Below are positions 8,601-14,974 of a stretch of DNA of 19,486 nt, piece after piece. The notes under the pieces were generated by a model. That model was not told where the DNA came from. It made no database searches and saw only the letters and a list, made by a program, of their open reading frames with translations. This stretch comes from JAVVSR01 sp964604875. GTDB taxonomy: Bacteria; Bacillota; Clostridia; Christensenellales; CAG-917. The stretch is taken from positions 1 through 19,486 of the forward strand of contig CAZSAC010000034.1 of the NCBI GenBank assembly GCA_964604875.1, in the 5' to 3' direction. The translations under genes and the position numbers were made by a program. Numbering within the stretch: the first letter of the stretch is position 1; each line of letters starts with the position of its first letter.

Positions 8601-10297
8601 TCGTCAATTGCTTTGTCTCTTGTAATTTCCAACTCACGCAACGCTTTACGCTTGCTATCCGTCAATTGACTTGCGAATTCAGCATCAAGTGCTCTTTTTT
8701 TCTCATCTCTTATTCTTTTGCTCTCAGATGTTTGCGTTTCTATGTTTTTCTTCTTTTTTTCCTCAATGATTTTGCTGTTTCTCGCTGTATACAACAATTG
8801 AAGAGATGCTTCTGCCGGGATACGATTTAGTTCAGTCTCCAATATGCTCAGTTCTGATGCCAATTGTTCTGTTAGTTTTTTAACCGCCGCATCGTTTTTT
8901 TTCTTATGCGCAGCGTCAAGCCTTGAGCTATACGATTTTTTAATTACGTCTATTTGACTCTGAATTTTCTTTTTGTGTTCTGCGATAATTGCTTTATATT
9001 GAGCAATTACGTTGCTATCGGTATTCTCTTGGACATCTTGTTCCAGCCTTGTTTTCAAAGAATTCTCCAATTGCGATAATTCCGCTTGCAATTGTGCTGT
9101 CAACAAGCCTACCCTGTCATCCATATACTCGGCTAATTTGCCCGCCTTGATAGCATCAAACTGATTATCTATTTGTTGATATGCTTTCTTCTTTTCTGCT
9201 TCAAATAATGTGTTTATCGCATCGTAATTCGGCTCAACGTCATAATGAACGAGGCGATACCTATCTTCCAAACTATAAGAAAAGTTTAACTGTCTTCCTG
9301 TTTCTCGATCGAAACGTGGAGGCTCTTTCGCAAGTCCCATAGACTCTCTCGAAAACCTTTTTATGTATATTTCAAATCGTGGAGTCGTTTTTCTCGGAGC
9401 CCTATCAGCCAACAATTCTTTTCTGTTTCTGTCTACCGTAACTCTAATCAACGGAAAACTCTCCGCCCCTTCGACTTTCTCGGTTAATACTATCTGCTCG
9501 CCCGAAGCAAATTCCTTGATATTTCCGTCAAGGACTACTTGCGAGAGTTTTTCCTCATTATTTCTATAAGTAAATTTTGACACAAAATAAGTGTCGATAA
9601 CACTTGCACTCGTTATATCGATGCTTCGATTGGATTGTTCACTCAAATAATACTTGCGAAACTCAATATACTGTTTCCAATCCTCATATACCTTTACCGC
9701 AACCATAGGATTTGGAACGGCAAACGTAGTACTACAAAGGTCAAGAACAAAGTCTCTTGTCAACACTGGTTCCTTTGTGTTTGCTTGTCCATAATCGGGT
9801 AAAGTCATGTCCTTGCCTGCACGGGTATTATAGAAAGTTTTAGTCCCAAAAGCACACGCTGCGATGCACATCACAGGTTTTTCGCCAAATGTTACAACGT
9901 TTTCATCTATTAATTCAATACCCTTTACAGTCAACACTGGCATGCTTGCCATTCTGATATCACCGATAAGGATAATGTTCATACCTTGTGGCAATATGTA
10001 CTGCATCGCATTTGTTTTTTGCGGCCTAACTACGACATTATTGTAATAATCAACACCTTTAATATCGGGTTTTGCTTCTCTGTTGAAACTTGGCATTGAG
10101 AGGTAATACCACTTTGCCTCCATTGCATTGAAACACATATTGATAAACTGAGTAAAATCACTCACTTTTGACATGCCGATAGGCATCCTTCGCAGAATGC
10201 TTTGATACTGTTCCTCTAATGATGTATTGAAAAAATCAGCACCGAACTGCTTGCCATCGCTTATATTGCGAGTGAAATCTAAATACAAAAAACTCAT
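5693..10297 (-). CDS. DNA2/NAM7-type SF1 helicase with long coiled coils
   Basis: 1534 residues. Motifs in order: Q-motif region (LNEKQKEAV) and motif I GPPGTGKT 683-690; motif Ia VLVASETHKAIDNVFERL; motif II IIDE with D1186-E1187; motif III VGDHRQLPP 1209-1217; motif IV region QYRCHEQIM near 1270; motif V DDFQGDERDIIIVSMVR from about 1432; motif VI INVAYSRARRLLIIVG from 1466. This is the Upf1/DNA2/SMUBP2 arrangement of SF1 5'-3' helicases acting on RNA or DNA. A long coiled coil (about 370-600) precedes the motor and a second one (about 760-1130) is inserted between motifs Ia and II, where Upf1-type helicases carry smaller insertions. Residues 1-330 are an unrecognised globular region. The ATG is preceded by GGGAGG, with the P3 promoter-like element about 60 nt upstream. 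It heads a five-gene block and its stop overlaps the HEPN-gene start. Helicase function is certain, substrate unknown. Confidence 0.95.
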   Translation of the reverse strand: MSFLYLDFTRNISDGKQFGADFFNTSLEEQYQSILRRMPIGMSKVSDFTQFINMCFNAMEAKWYYLSMPSFNREAKPDIKGVDYYNNVVVRPQKTNAMQYILPQGMNIILIGDIRMASMPVLTVKGIELIDENVVTFGEKPVMCIAACAFGTKTFYNTRAGKDMTLPDYGQANTKEPVLTRDFVLDLCSTTFAVPNPMVAVKVYEDWKQYIEFRKYYLSEQSNRSIDITSASVIDTYFVSKFTYRNNEEKLSQVVLDGNIKEFASGEQIVLTEKVEGAESFPLIRVTVDRNRKELLADRAPRKTTPRFEIYIKRFSRESMGLAKEPPRFDRETGRQLNFSYSLEDRYRLVHYDVEPNYDAINTLFEAEKKKAYQQIDNQFDAIKAGKLAEYMDDRVGLLTAQLQAELSQLENSLKTRLEQDVQENTDSNVIAQYKAIIAEHKKKIQSQIDVIKKSYSSRLDAAHKKKNDAAVKKLTEQLASELSILETELNRIPAEASLQLLYTARNSKIIEEKKKKNIETQTSESKRIRDEKKRALDAEFASQLTDSKRKALRELEITRDKAIDEKRENETIRRYCIYFKIESDTQANARKKIEELTPKYLIYNNIAEKTKIERQERALDGFFGGYVKNPFLASYLFAPEKLGDTINPGTEEIEWNLASLNEKQKEAVRKAVASESLFLLQGPPGTGKTQVIAEIIAQFTKKGKKVLVASETHKAIDNVFERLPKIPEIRPLRLIPSQSGKESSYGPQNLVDNFYANISNKLDRQVQAFEHFNETKETFAEKMQSLKYDYDRILRTEARNRQIEDEIARLSDTLGGLVGRQNELREKQGALIRERDEYTHTMKDIEGYRFDKTDDVKVSYLALAKTKTLSIVQSYSVFGELSDVQIRDMLLANIDVVKQEIAGLNIDGRLVELESQKAAIKQQMNALLDEDTEEVLEGQEKEYSRLRGELIAIGSQIKEAKASSETDVSDLYLSKFLTVSKLTAEALEHLPAILIDIKARVLAEISGITSTISTEIANLDRIINQFTSQENDIKIQANGIKNKIEELRDTSDYSEHKELSVKLKTSISQFFSDFNIVKEYKDIREALDIIIAEWHDLESNFEEKKKENQEKIPMYKAICRYLRDITILDEDRRSYTKKLYDNVNVIGITCTSRDKFSQKAMEELAQYNIDEIDVKRQGIDVVIIDEVSKSSFLDLLIPILYGKTVILVGDHRQLPPMYDLRNLRDDDFEGLNPEYINKSLNEHYTQLYEECFFKTLFEKVPESFRTRLDKQYRCHEQIMNVFNHFYGGGKDRTKGLQLGDKNQNDRKQHMLEIKAKGRTIIEPSKHVYFVDCNQFDVNDNDSTSIQNPREANVVIELLRKIDKGYGDLKSAGKFTPRVDKERGIDENMSVGVICTYGDQAGLIKRKLKGKINSYQNFNRTDDGKLIISTVDDFQGDERDIIIVSMVRNPSKRTGNYDFIKKFERINVAYSRARRLLIIVGARDFLSDKGIIDLPDDSIPPRIQYSYPVYREIINTIDVYGRILSDSDVLEEDK

Positions 10298-10356
10298 TTT
10301 ACCATTGCCTCCCTTATTTTGTTCGCCTGTTACGATAACTATTTTTGTTTCCTACC

Positions 10357-10388
10357 TTTATATAGGGGTATATTTTACGGCACTTAAC
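10357..10388 (-). promoter_or_regulatory. P3, promoter-like element before the helicase block
   Basis: On the minus strand GTTAAGT begins at 10388 and CTATATAAA follows with exactly the spacing found at P1 and P2. It sits directly after the stop of the membrane HEPN gene and about 60 nt upstream of the helicase ATG, in the 94-bp gap. It has neither TTGACA nor a proper TATAAT. The shared layout with P1 and P2 suggests recognition by one dedicated sigma factor. A short inverted repeat, GTTACGATAAC (10329-10339), lies downstream in the leader and could be incidental. Confidence 0.6.
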
Positions 10389-10391
10389 ATA

Positions 10392-11297
10392 TTAGCTCAC
10401 ATAGTCGGTAATATTTTTTGCTTGGCTGTCCAAATAGGTTATTTCCTGTGCGATTTGTGTTTCTGTTCTCGGCAAGGCGTTTTTATTCTTGCCGAACCAT
10501 CTTTTACCGCACCTATTAATATTGGGGATAAATGCAATAACAAAAATAAATAAAGCAAAAGCAAATATGCCAACGAATACCTGCGCGACAACATTGGCCA
10601 ATGCGTTTATGGAGAATATAGCGGCAATTGCTAATCCGATAATAATTGCAAATTCGGCAAATACCATCCCGACAATTTTCAGACTACTTATGACGGCAGA
10701 CTGGCTATGCTTAGTTTTATTAGATGTTCTTACCTTGTCCAATTCGTCAAATTTCTCTATTCGCTTTAGCCACAATGCGTTGAGTGCATCATAGCCCTTT
10801 TGTTTTTTGTCCCGCTTGAATAACATAGTTGGCTCGCTCTCCAGTTCCTCAAGTCCCCGACACTCTACAAATTGCCATCCATACCAGCCGTACGTTTCTT
10901 TCACGTCATTGATACTTTCGCCGTTATGCAGAGTTCTTTCTCTATACTCAAAAATATCGCTGTCGGGATTTGACTGCGACAATTCGCTAATCGTATGGGA
11001 CTGAGAAAGCTTTGCTATCCTTTGCTTAACATCCTCAATTCGCCCTCTTAAAAAAACGATACACTCTCCGTTAATACGTATTAATGGCTCGTTGTCAAAT
11101 TTGGTTCCGTGGATATACACGTTGCGAGCACATCGAATAGTATTCATCCTTGACGACTCAGGCTCGGCAATATCGTTTATGTACATAATCATGACGCTTT
11201 GCTTGCCATCCGATGAATAGACCTTCTTCAACAGCCCGTCTAATTCGTTGTACAACGCCATGAAATCATTGAAAATCATTTGCTGTTCTTGATTCAT
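10392..11297 (-). CDS. Membrane protein with N-terminal HEPN-like motif
   Basis: 301 residues. Residues 1-100 form a small helical domain with IRCARNVYIHG, giving R58-x4-H63, the RNxxxH pattern of HEPN domains. Residues 110-195 are a soluble linker domain of no known family (aromatic YGWYGWQFVE at 136-145). Two adjacent hydrophobic segments (about 207-231 and 234-256) form a hairpin in the membrane, followed by a basic tail (RCGKRWFGKNK). No signal peptide. The ATG overlaps the stop of the sigma-factor gene (ATGA, 4 nt). A membrane-anchored HEPN protein could be an RNase effector tied to the envelope, or, by location next to the sigma gene, part of its control (anti-sigma proteins are often membrane-bound). 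The HEPN call rests on the motif and helical context only. Confidence 0.75.
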   Translation of the reverse strand: MNQEQQMIFNDFMALYNELDGLLKKVYSSDGKQSVMIMYINDIAEPESSRMNTIRCARNVYIHGTKFDNEPLIRINGECIVFLRGRIEDVKQRIAKLSQSHTISELSQSNPDSDIFEYRERTLHNGESINDVKETYGWYGWQFVECRGLEELESEPTMLFKRDKKQKGYDALNALWLKRIEKFDELDKVRTSNKTKHSQSAVISSLKIVGMVFAEFAIIIGLAIAAIFSINALANVVAQVFVGIFAFALFIFVIAFIPNINRCGKRWFGKNKNALPRTETQIAQEITYLDSQAKNITDYVS

Positions 11298-12184
11298 ATA
11301 CTTTCTCCCTTCCTAATTCTTTGAATAAACGTTTTGTAGGTTCGGCTGACGCTTGCCTCTAATAACCCGAACTCCTCGGCAATGGCTTTTGAGGTTGGTG
11401 GCATATCGCCGAGGATATAGGCTCCAACCATTGCTCCATCAATGAAGGTCAAACCGTGAAGTAATTCAAAGTCAAATGTGTCCTCAATTCCTTCCAAAAA
11501 CTTTGCCGTAAGCAACTTGCTCATAACGGGTTTTGTTCGTTCTTGCAACTTGCAAAACTCAGATTCAATCAAACGCAGCAAGGTCCTCACCTCATCGATT
11601 TGCATAGCCTTATCCTCGGGTGAAGTATCCTTGGACGCTTGCAAATCGTATAATTCGACCTCATCTCCGTCATCATTGGTAACCGAACTGCTGACCGCCA
11701 CCGCATCTTGATTGATGTATATCAACTCTGCAACATTCTCAATAGGCAAATTCAAGTATTCGGCAATTTGCTTTTGAGTATGCTCGTCATCAATATCGGC
11801 ACCCTTACTCTTCACATACGTCAATATCTTTCGTATAAGTCTATTGTCGCGTTGCGAGAGCGTCAGCCCTTGCCGTTGTCTGTCCGCCGCCTCTTTCGCT
11901 TTTGAGCGGAGCATATTGCGTTTCATAACCGAATTAAAAAGGTTCAAAAACGCTCCCTTCGATTTATCGTATCCCTTTATACATTCCCCGGCGGTTTCAA
12001 GCAGTTCCATGTCGTAATACTCAAGCGGTTTGTTGCGATAAATGTAGTCTTGGTAATATTCCGTAAGCAAGGTTATGAACTCGTATTTGGTGGAATTGTA
12101 CAACGCAAAATCATCCTCTTTGACTATGTCAAAAAGGAGCGAGCCGTTTATTAAACGTATGTACTCTTCTTCTGTGCGTCTCAT
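11294..12184 (-). CDS. Sigma-70-family RNA polymerase sigma factor
   Basis: 296 residues. Residues about 28-100 match sigma region 2: paired helices, then GYDKSKGAFLNLFNSVMKR (71-89), close to the familiar YDPxKGxFxxYxxxVxKR of region 2.3. Residues 111-156 give a region-3-like HTH (HTQKQIAEYLNLPIENVAELI). The C-terminus (262-292) gives a region-4 HTH, TSKAIAEEFGLLEASVSRTY. It lacks region 1.1 and is longer than ECF factors (about 190), so it is a divergent sigma-70-type factor rather than the housekeeping one. It follows the CARF gene by 8 bp and overlaps the membrane HEPN gene by 4 nt; its ribosome site is weak (GGGTAG), suggesting coupling to CARF translation. I infer that it reads the three GTTAA-type promoters of this locus. 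Family good, target inferred. Confidence 0.85.
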   Translation of the reverse strand: MRRTEEEYIRLINGSLLFDIVKEDDFALYNSTKYEFITLLTEYYQDYIYRNKPLEYYDMELLETAGECIKGYDKSKGAFLNLFNSVMKRNMLRSKAKEAADRQRQGLTLSQRDNRLIRKILTYVKSKGADIDDEHTQKQIAEYLNLPIENVAELIYINQDAVAVSSSVTNDDGDEVELYDLQASKDTSPEDKAMQIDEVRTLLRLIESEFCKLQERTKPVMSKLLTAKFLEGIEDTFDFELLHGLTFIDGAMVGAYILGDMPPTSKAIAEEFGLLEASVSRTYKTFIQRIRKGESI

Positions 12185-12192
12185 AATCTACC

Positions 12193-12816
12193 CTATATCG
12201 ACAACAACGTATCCAATGCTTTTACCGCATCCTTGCTGCTTGTGCATTCCATCGTATTTGTAAGTGAATTCAAATAGTATAAAGGAGTCAAATCATACAG
12301 CACAGGGTTGATGGGCGTTTTGCTCCCGTTGGGGAAATCCACCTTGCCGTACACGATATTTTTTACCTTTGCCTTGAAAAACTTCTCCGCAAAATTCATA
12401 ACGCTAAACATCACGATAGGCAGAGGCTTCGGTCCGTAGGTAACGTCTCCGATTATTTCCGCCTCATCCTCCAACTTGCCAATCATGCTGCGTAGCAAGG
12501 TTTCGTGAGTGTCTTTCGTTTCCTCAAACGGAGTTGCAATTGTAACATACTCAATTTCCGCTCCTATGCTACGGTTGATATTGTCAAGCTCTTGTTGAAA
12601 CTTGCCTCCATTTATGGCACTGTTGCCTTCTATGTCTGTTTTGCTAAGCAGCACGACCTTTACTTGGTCGCCCTTTTTCATCGTCCTAGCCAAAACCGAA
12701 TTGACCGGGAAGATTACCTCCCCGTCATATTCTATGGTGCTGTTGCCGTCAACCTTATATTTGAAGGCATACAGTTCTTGTTTCATTGGTAAATTGCTGA
12801 AAACTATTCTTTTCAT
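12193..12816 (-). CDS. Stand-alone CARF-domain protein, TM1812 (Csx1-like) type
   Basis: 207 residues, essentially one Rossmann-like domain. Residues 1-60 begin MKRIVFSNLP and continue to a strand VKVVLLSKT. DVTYGPKPLP (124-133) corresponds to the DxTHGxRxxP loop of TM1812-type CRISPR-associated proteins; IVYGKVD (154-160) and VLYDLTPLYYL (172-182) match the family's YGA-E and DLTPF motifs in the right order. CARF domains of this family bind cyclic oligoadenylates made by Cas10 in type III CRISPR. Here the usual C-terminal HEPN or nuclease domain is absent and no cas gene or array is visible, so it should be a pure sensor, or a ring-nuclease-like regulator, working through other proteins. The loop has Y and P in place of the common H and F. 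It starts 4 bp after the Gre-like gene with AGGGAGG upstream. CARF genes controlling sigma-54 transcription (RtcR) are a known precedent. Confidence 0.75.
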   Translation of the reverse strand: MKRIVFSNLPMKQELYAFKYKVDGNSTIEYDGEVIFPVNSVLARTMKKGDQVKVVLLSKTDIEGNSAINGGKFQQELDNINRSIGAEIEYVTIATPFEETKDTHETLLRSMIGKLEDEAEIIGDVTYGPKPLPIVMFSVMNFAEKFFKAKVKNIVYGKVDFPNGSKTPINPVLYDLTPLYYLNSLTNTMECTSSKDAVKALDTLLSI

Positions 12817-12820
12817 TGTT

Positions 12821-13861
12821 TTAGTCCTCCCTGGACGATTTTATATACTCTATTATTTTTTGCTGTCCAATTGTCATTTCGTTTTCTTCAACCTTTCGGA
12901 TATCGTCAAGGCAGAACGGCAACTTAGTGAAAGCGTTGCATCGAATTTCCCCACAATCCCAAGTAGATGAGAAATACGTTGACATATTCATCTTTAACCA
13001 AGTTTGCTTCCATGGAACACGTTCGGACTCATTCTTGACTTTTTTAATCCTTCCGTCCGTTTCATCGCCTACCACTTGATACTGGTCCCGCAACGGCAAT
13101 TTGATTAAGTCATACGGTTTGAAAGGACAGTTCAATTCTATTTGGATATCATACAAAGATGACTTAAACTTAGGGGCATTGCTATCCATGTCACCCATAT
13201 ATAGGTTAACGTCCGTTATTTGCCCGGTTTGCGAATTAAATCTTACTGCACCGAGTTTGCCATACGTTTTTGCTTTGGCGTCAAACACTCTTTCAATTGA
13301 AATACCAAAGTACCTTGCACTGCTGTCTGCAATGACCGCATCAAACGAACGGTAGATTTTGGGGTTTCCCACGCTGCCTCCGTCAAACGTGATAAGAAAT
13401 GCCACGTCATCCCTGTGTAGATTTTGGATGTAGCCGAGTATTTCCTTTTTGTTCGCTATCCATTTCTCGACACTATCTTTCAATTCGCCATTTTCGTCTG
13501 CCACCATCTTTTGCAAGTCGGCAAACTTGTCTTCCATCGATATTTTTCGTGAGTAAACAATCAGTGCGATTCTATCCGACATCGAAAACTGCTTGTCAAG
13601 GTTGGCCTTGATAAAATCATCATTGTCAAAATACTTATAAATCCAGTCAATTTCATCGATAAAGAAACCTTTAGGCTCTTTTCCGCTCTCAATCCTGCGG
13701 ATGTCCTGTTCGATTTCATATTTTTTGCACATAGCCTTATCATACTCCGGGCATTCCGACAAATCTCCACATGTTGCATGAATACGCTGTATTTCCACAG
13801 CTATTTCTTCCATTTTTACTGTTTTCAAGTACTCTAATCTTTCTTCTATTTTCTTATCCAT
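12821..13861 (-). CDS. GreA/GreB-like coiled-coil domain fused to a novel C-terminal region
   Basis: 346 residues. The N-terminal 60 residues read as the Gre-factor coiled coil: EERLEYLKTVKMEEI, then RIHATCGDLSECPEYDKA and EIEQDIRRIES, matching GreA's GDL(S/K)ENAEYxAA...RIxxIE block. D33 and E36 fall where GreA has the acidic tip residues (D41 and E44 in E. coli) that enter the RNA polymerase secondary channel and stimulate transcript cleavage. Instead of GreA's compact FKBP-like C-domain (158 residues total), a 280-residue extension of unknown fold follows; only YQVVGD (261-266) faintly recalls GreA's YRIVGD. Its neighbours are a CARF protein and a sigma factor, so a role in steering or stalling RNA polymerase fits. 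It has its own P2 promoter-like element and an AAAGGAG ribosome site. The Gre match is by eye; the tail is unrecognised. Confidence 0.7.
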   Translation of the reverse strand: MDKKIEERLEYLKTVKMEEIAVEIQRIHATCGDLSECPEYDKAMCKKYEIEQDIRRIESGKEPKGFFIDEIDWIYKYFDNDDFIKANLDKQFSMSDRIALIVYSRKISMEDKFADLQKMVADENGELKDSVEKWIANKKEILGYIQNLHRDDVAFLITFDGGSVGNPKIYRSFDAVIADSSARYFGISIERVFDAKAKTYGKLGAVRFNSQTGQITDVNLYMGDMDSNAPKFKSSLYDIQIELNCPFKPYDLIKLPLRDQYQVVGDETDGRIKKVKNESERVPWKQTWLKMNMSTYFSSTWDCGEIRCNAFTKLPFCLDDIRKVEENEMTIGQQKIIEYIKSSRED

Positions 13862-13886
13862 TTTTCCGCTCCTTTGCGTTGATGGT

Positions 13887-13918
13887 TATATATAGTGTCA
13901 CGCAAATCCGAACTTAAC
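13887..13918 (-). promoter_or_regulatory. P2, promoter-like element before the Gre-like/CARF/sigma block
   Basis: On the minus strand GTTAAGT starts at 13918 and CTATATATA lies at the same distance as in P1 and P3. The -35-like part overlaps the stop codon of the preceding gene. P2 also shares TTTG[TC]GTGA in the spacer and an ATCAA...AAAGGAGC leader with P1. The start codon of the Gre-like gene is about 25 nt beyond the -10-like part. Confidence 0.6.
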
Positions 13919-14447
13919 TTTTTAGGTTGTATTTTTTTAATACGGCTTGCATTTCCTCTTCATTATGTGCCTTATACAGCGCCATAGCAATTTCGTCATA
14001 CTCCTTGACGGTTAGTTTGGTAAGGTCGGCTATTTTACGCACATAACGCTTTAGCCTCAACATCTTACTCGCTACCGTCAGCGTTTCGTAGTACGTTTCC
14101 GGGTTGTCGAAATCAATACTGCGTGAAAGTTTATTGAAGTCTCGAATCGTCATGCTTTCGGCATCGTATTTTAGAGCCATATAATCACGCTTTATACGAG
14201 ATTTCAAGCTGTTCTCCTCTTCCTCAATCAAGTCTTCCACGGAGACTTCCTTAGTGTAATCTACGTAGTCGTCCAGCGTATCATCCTTAGAAACGTCTGC
14301 TATGATGGCTAATTTTTCTGCCAGTACCTTACTCCCGATATCGTCATCATCGGCGAGCACGATTGTGCTTTCGTAATGTCCGAGATATTCGCGTTCGGTG
14401 CCTTCATGGTCATCCTTTGGTGCTAAGATTATTTTGAAGTATTTCAT
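13914..14447 (-). CDS. Unrecognised small acidic protein
   Basis: 177 residues from the chosen ATG (MKYFKIILAPKDD). An earlier in-frame ATG at 14480 lies inside the upstream gene without a good ribosome site, whereas AGGAG (14458-14462) precedes 14447 by 10 nt, so the shorter start is preferred. The middle is very acidic (DDTLDDYVDYTKEVSVEDLIEEEE) and the C-terminal 70 residues are helical (RLKRYVRKIADLTKLTVKEYDEIAMALYK). No signal peptide, membrane segment or catalytic motif. The N-terminus weakly resembles that of the preceding gene (YF, then H-x-G, Y-x-GH and LA in order). It starts 5 nt after that gene's stop, forming a two-gene unit behind P1. Function unknown. Confidence 0.7.
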   Translation of the reverse strand: MKYFKIILAPKDDHEGTEREYLGHYESTIVLADDDDIGSKVLAEKLAIIADVSKDDTLDDYVDYTKEVSVEDLIEEEENSLKSRIKRDYMALKYDAESMTIRDFNKLSRSIDFDNPETYYETLTVASKMLRLKRYVRKIADLTKLTVKEYDEIAMALYKAHNEEEMQAVLKKYNLKS

Positions 14448-14452
14448 ATCCG

Positions 14453-14896
14453 TCACGCTCCTATATATTCGTAGTCCCAATCATTGACCATATTGTATTT
14501 TGCGTATTTATACGGATTGCGTATGCCGTTCTTTTTTGACTTCGGCTTTTCCTTTCGATCGCTATATCCGTGGCTTTCACGATACGCAATTTGCCTTTCC
14601 GTTTCAGGTCTTATGCCATCAATAATTCTGTCCATAACCGCATTTTGCTCGTGTTTGCTTCTGCAGTTGAAGTACGGATTACTTGACATTTCTTCACGAC
14701 CAGAGGCATATTCCTCATATGTAATCTCATTCACACAAAGGATAGCGTCTTCGTGGTCTCTTTTTACTCGAGGCATTCCCTTAACAGAATGGGCAGCTCT
14801 GCTTTCGCTTTCTGCCAAAAGAAAGAAATGTCCTTCATAATATTGGTTCTTTCCTACGTGTCCGCATTTTGCTACTACTTCGAAATACTTTTTCAT
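14453..14896 (-). CDS. Conserved-looking hypothetical protein with CGH motif
   Basis: 147 residues from the chosen start (MKKYFEVVAKCGHVG), picked because AAAGGAG lies 8 nt upstream; a longer in-frame start at 14938 would run through the P1 element. Seen: CGHVG near 11-15, MPRVKRDHEDAI near 41-52, a strongly basic stretch (DRKEKPKSKK) and an aromatic C-terminus (YNMVNDWDYEY). The pairing of AKCGH with PRVKxDHxDAI reminds me of small uncharacterised Firmicutes proteins on mobile elements, but I cannot name the family. The Cys/His spacing may bind a metal. It is the first gene behind P1 and lies between the XRE regulator and the rest of the locus. Confidence 0.7.
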   Translation of the reverse strand: MKKYFEVVAKCGHVGKNQYYEGHFFLLAESESRAAHSVKGMPRVKRDHEDAILCVNEITYEEYASGREEMSSNPYFNCRSKHEQNAVMDRIIDGIRPETERQIAYRESHGYSDRKEKPKSKKNGIRNPYKYAKYNMVNDWDYEYIGA

Positions 14897-14904
14897 TTGT
14901 GTGG

Positions 14905-14911
14905 CTCCTTT
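14905..14911 (-). promoter_or_regulatory. Ribosome binding site that sets the start at 14896
   Basis: AAAGGAG on the minus strand, 8 nt before the ATG at 14896. The longer reading frame from 14938 has no comparable site. Confidence 0.75.
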
Positions 14912-14923
14912 TCGTTTGATACC

Positions 14924-14955
14924 TGTATATTGGTTCACACAAAAAGAGAGTTAAC
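14924..14955 (-). promoter_or_regulatory. P1, promoter-like element before the two small genes
   Basis: On the minus strand GTTAACT begins at 14955 and CAATATACA follows at the same spacing as in P2 and P3. It lies between the XRE gene and the 147-residue gene, whose ATG is about 28 nt beyond the -10-like part. Having this element directly after the XRE stop suggests that the XRE gene is transcribed separately, from its own sigma-A-type promoter. Confidence 0.6.
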
Positions 14956-14974
14956 ATTTTTTGAAAAAAATATT

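Noticed and set aside
10329..10339. GTTACGATAAC inverted repeat in the helicase leader as an operator
   Set aside because: Only 4-bp arms, single copy; expected by chance in AT-rich DNA.
13201..13225. Further TATATA...TTAAC occurrence as a fourth copy of the promoter element
   Set aside because: The two parts are far too close together compared with P1-P3, and it lies inside the Gre-like gene.
14897..14938. Longer start for the 147-residue gene at 14938
   Set aside because: It would overlap the P1 element and lacks a ribosome site, unlike the start at 14896.
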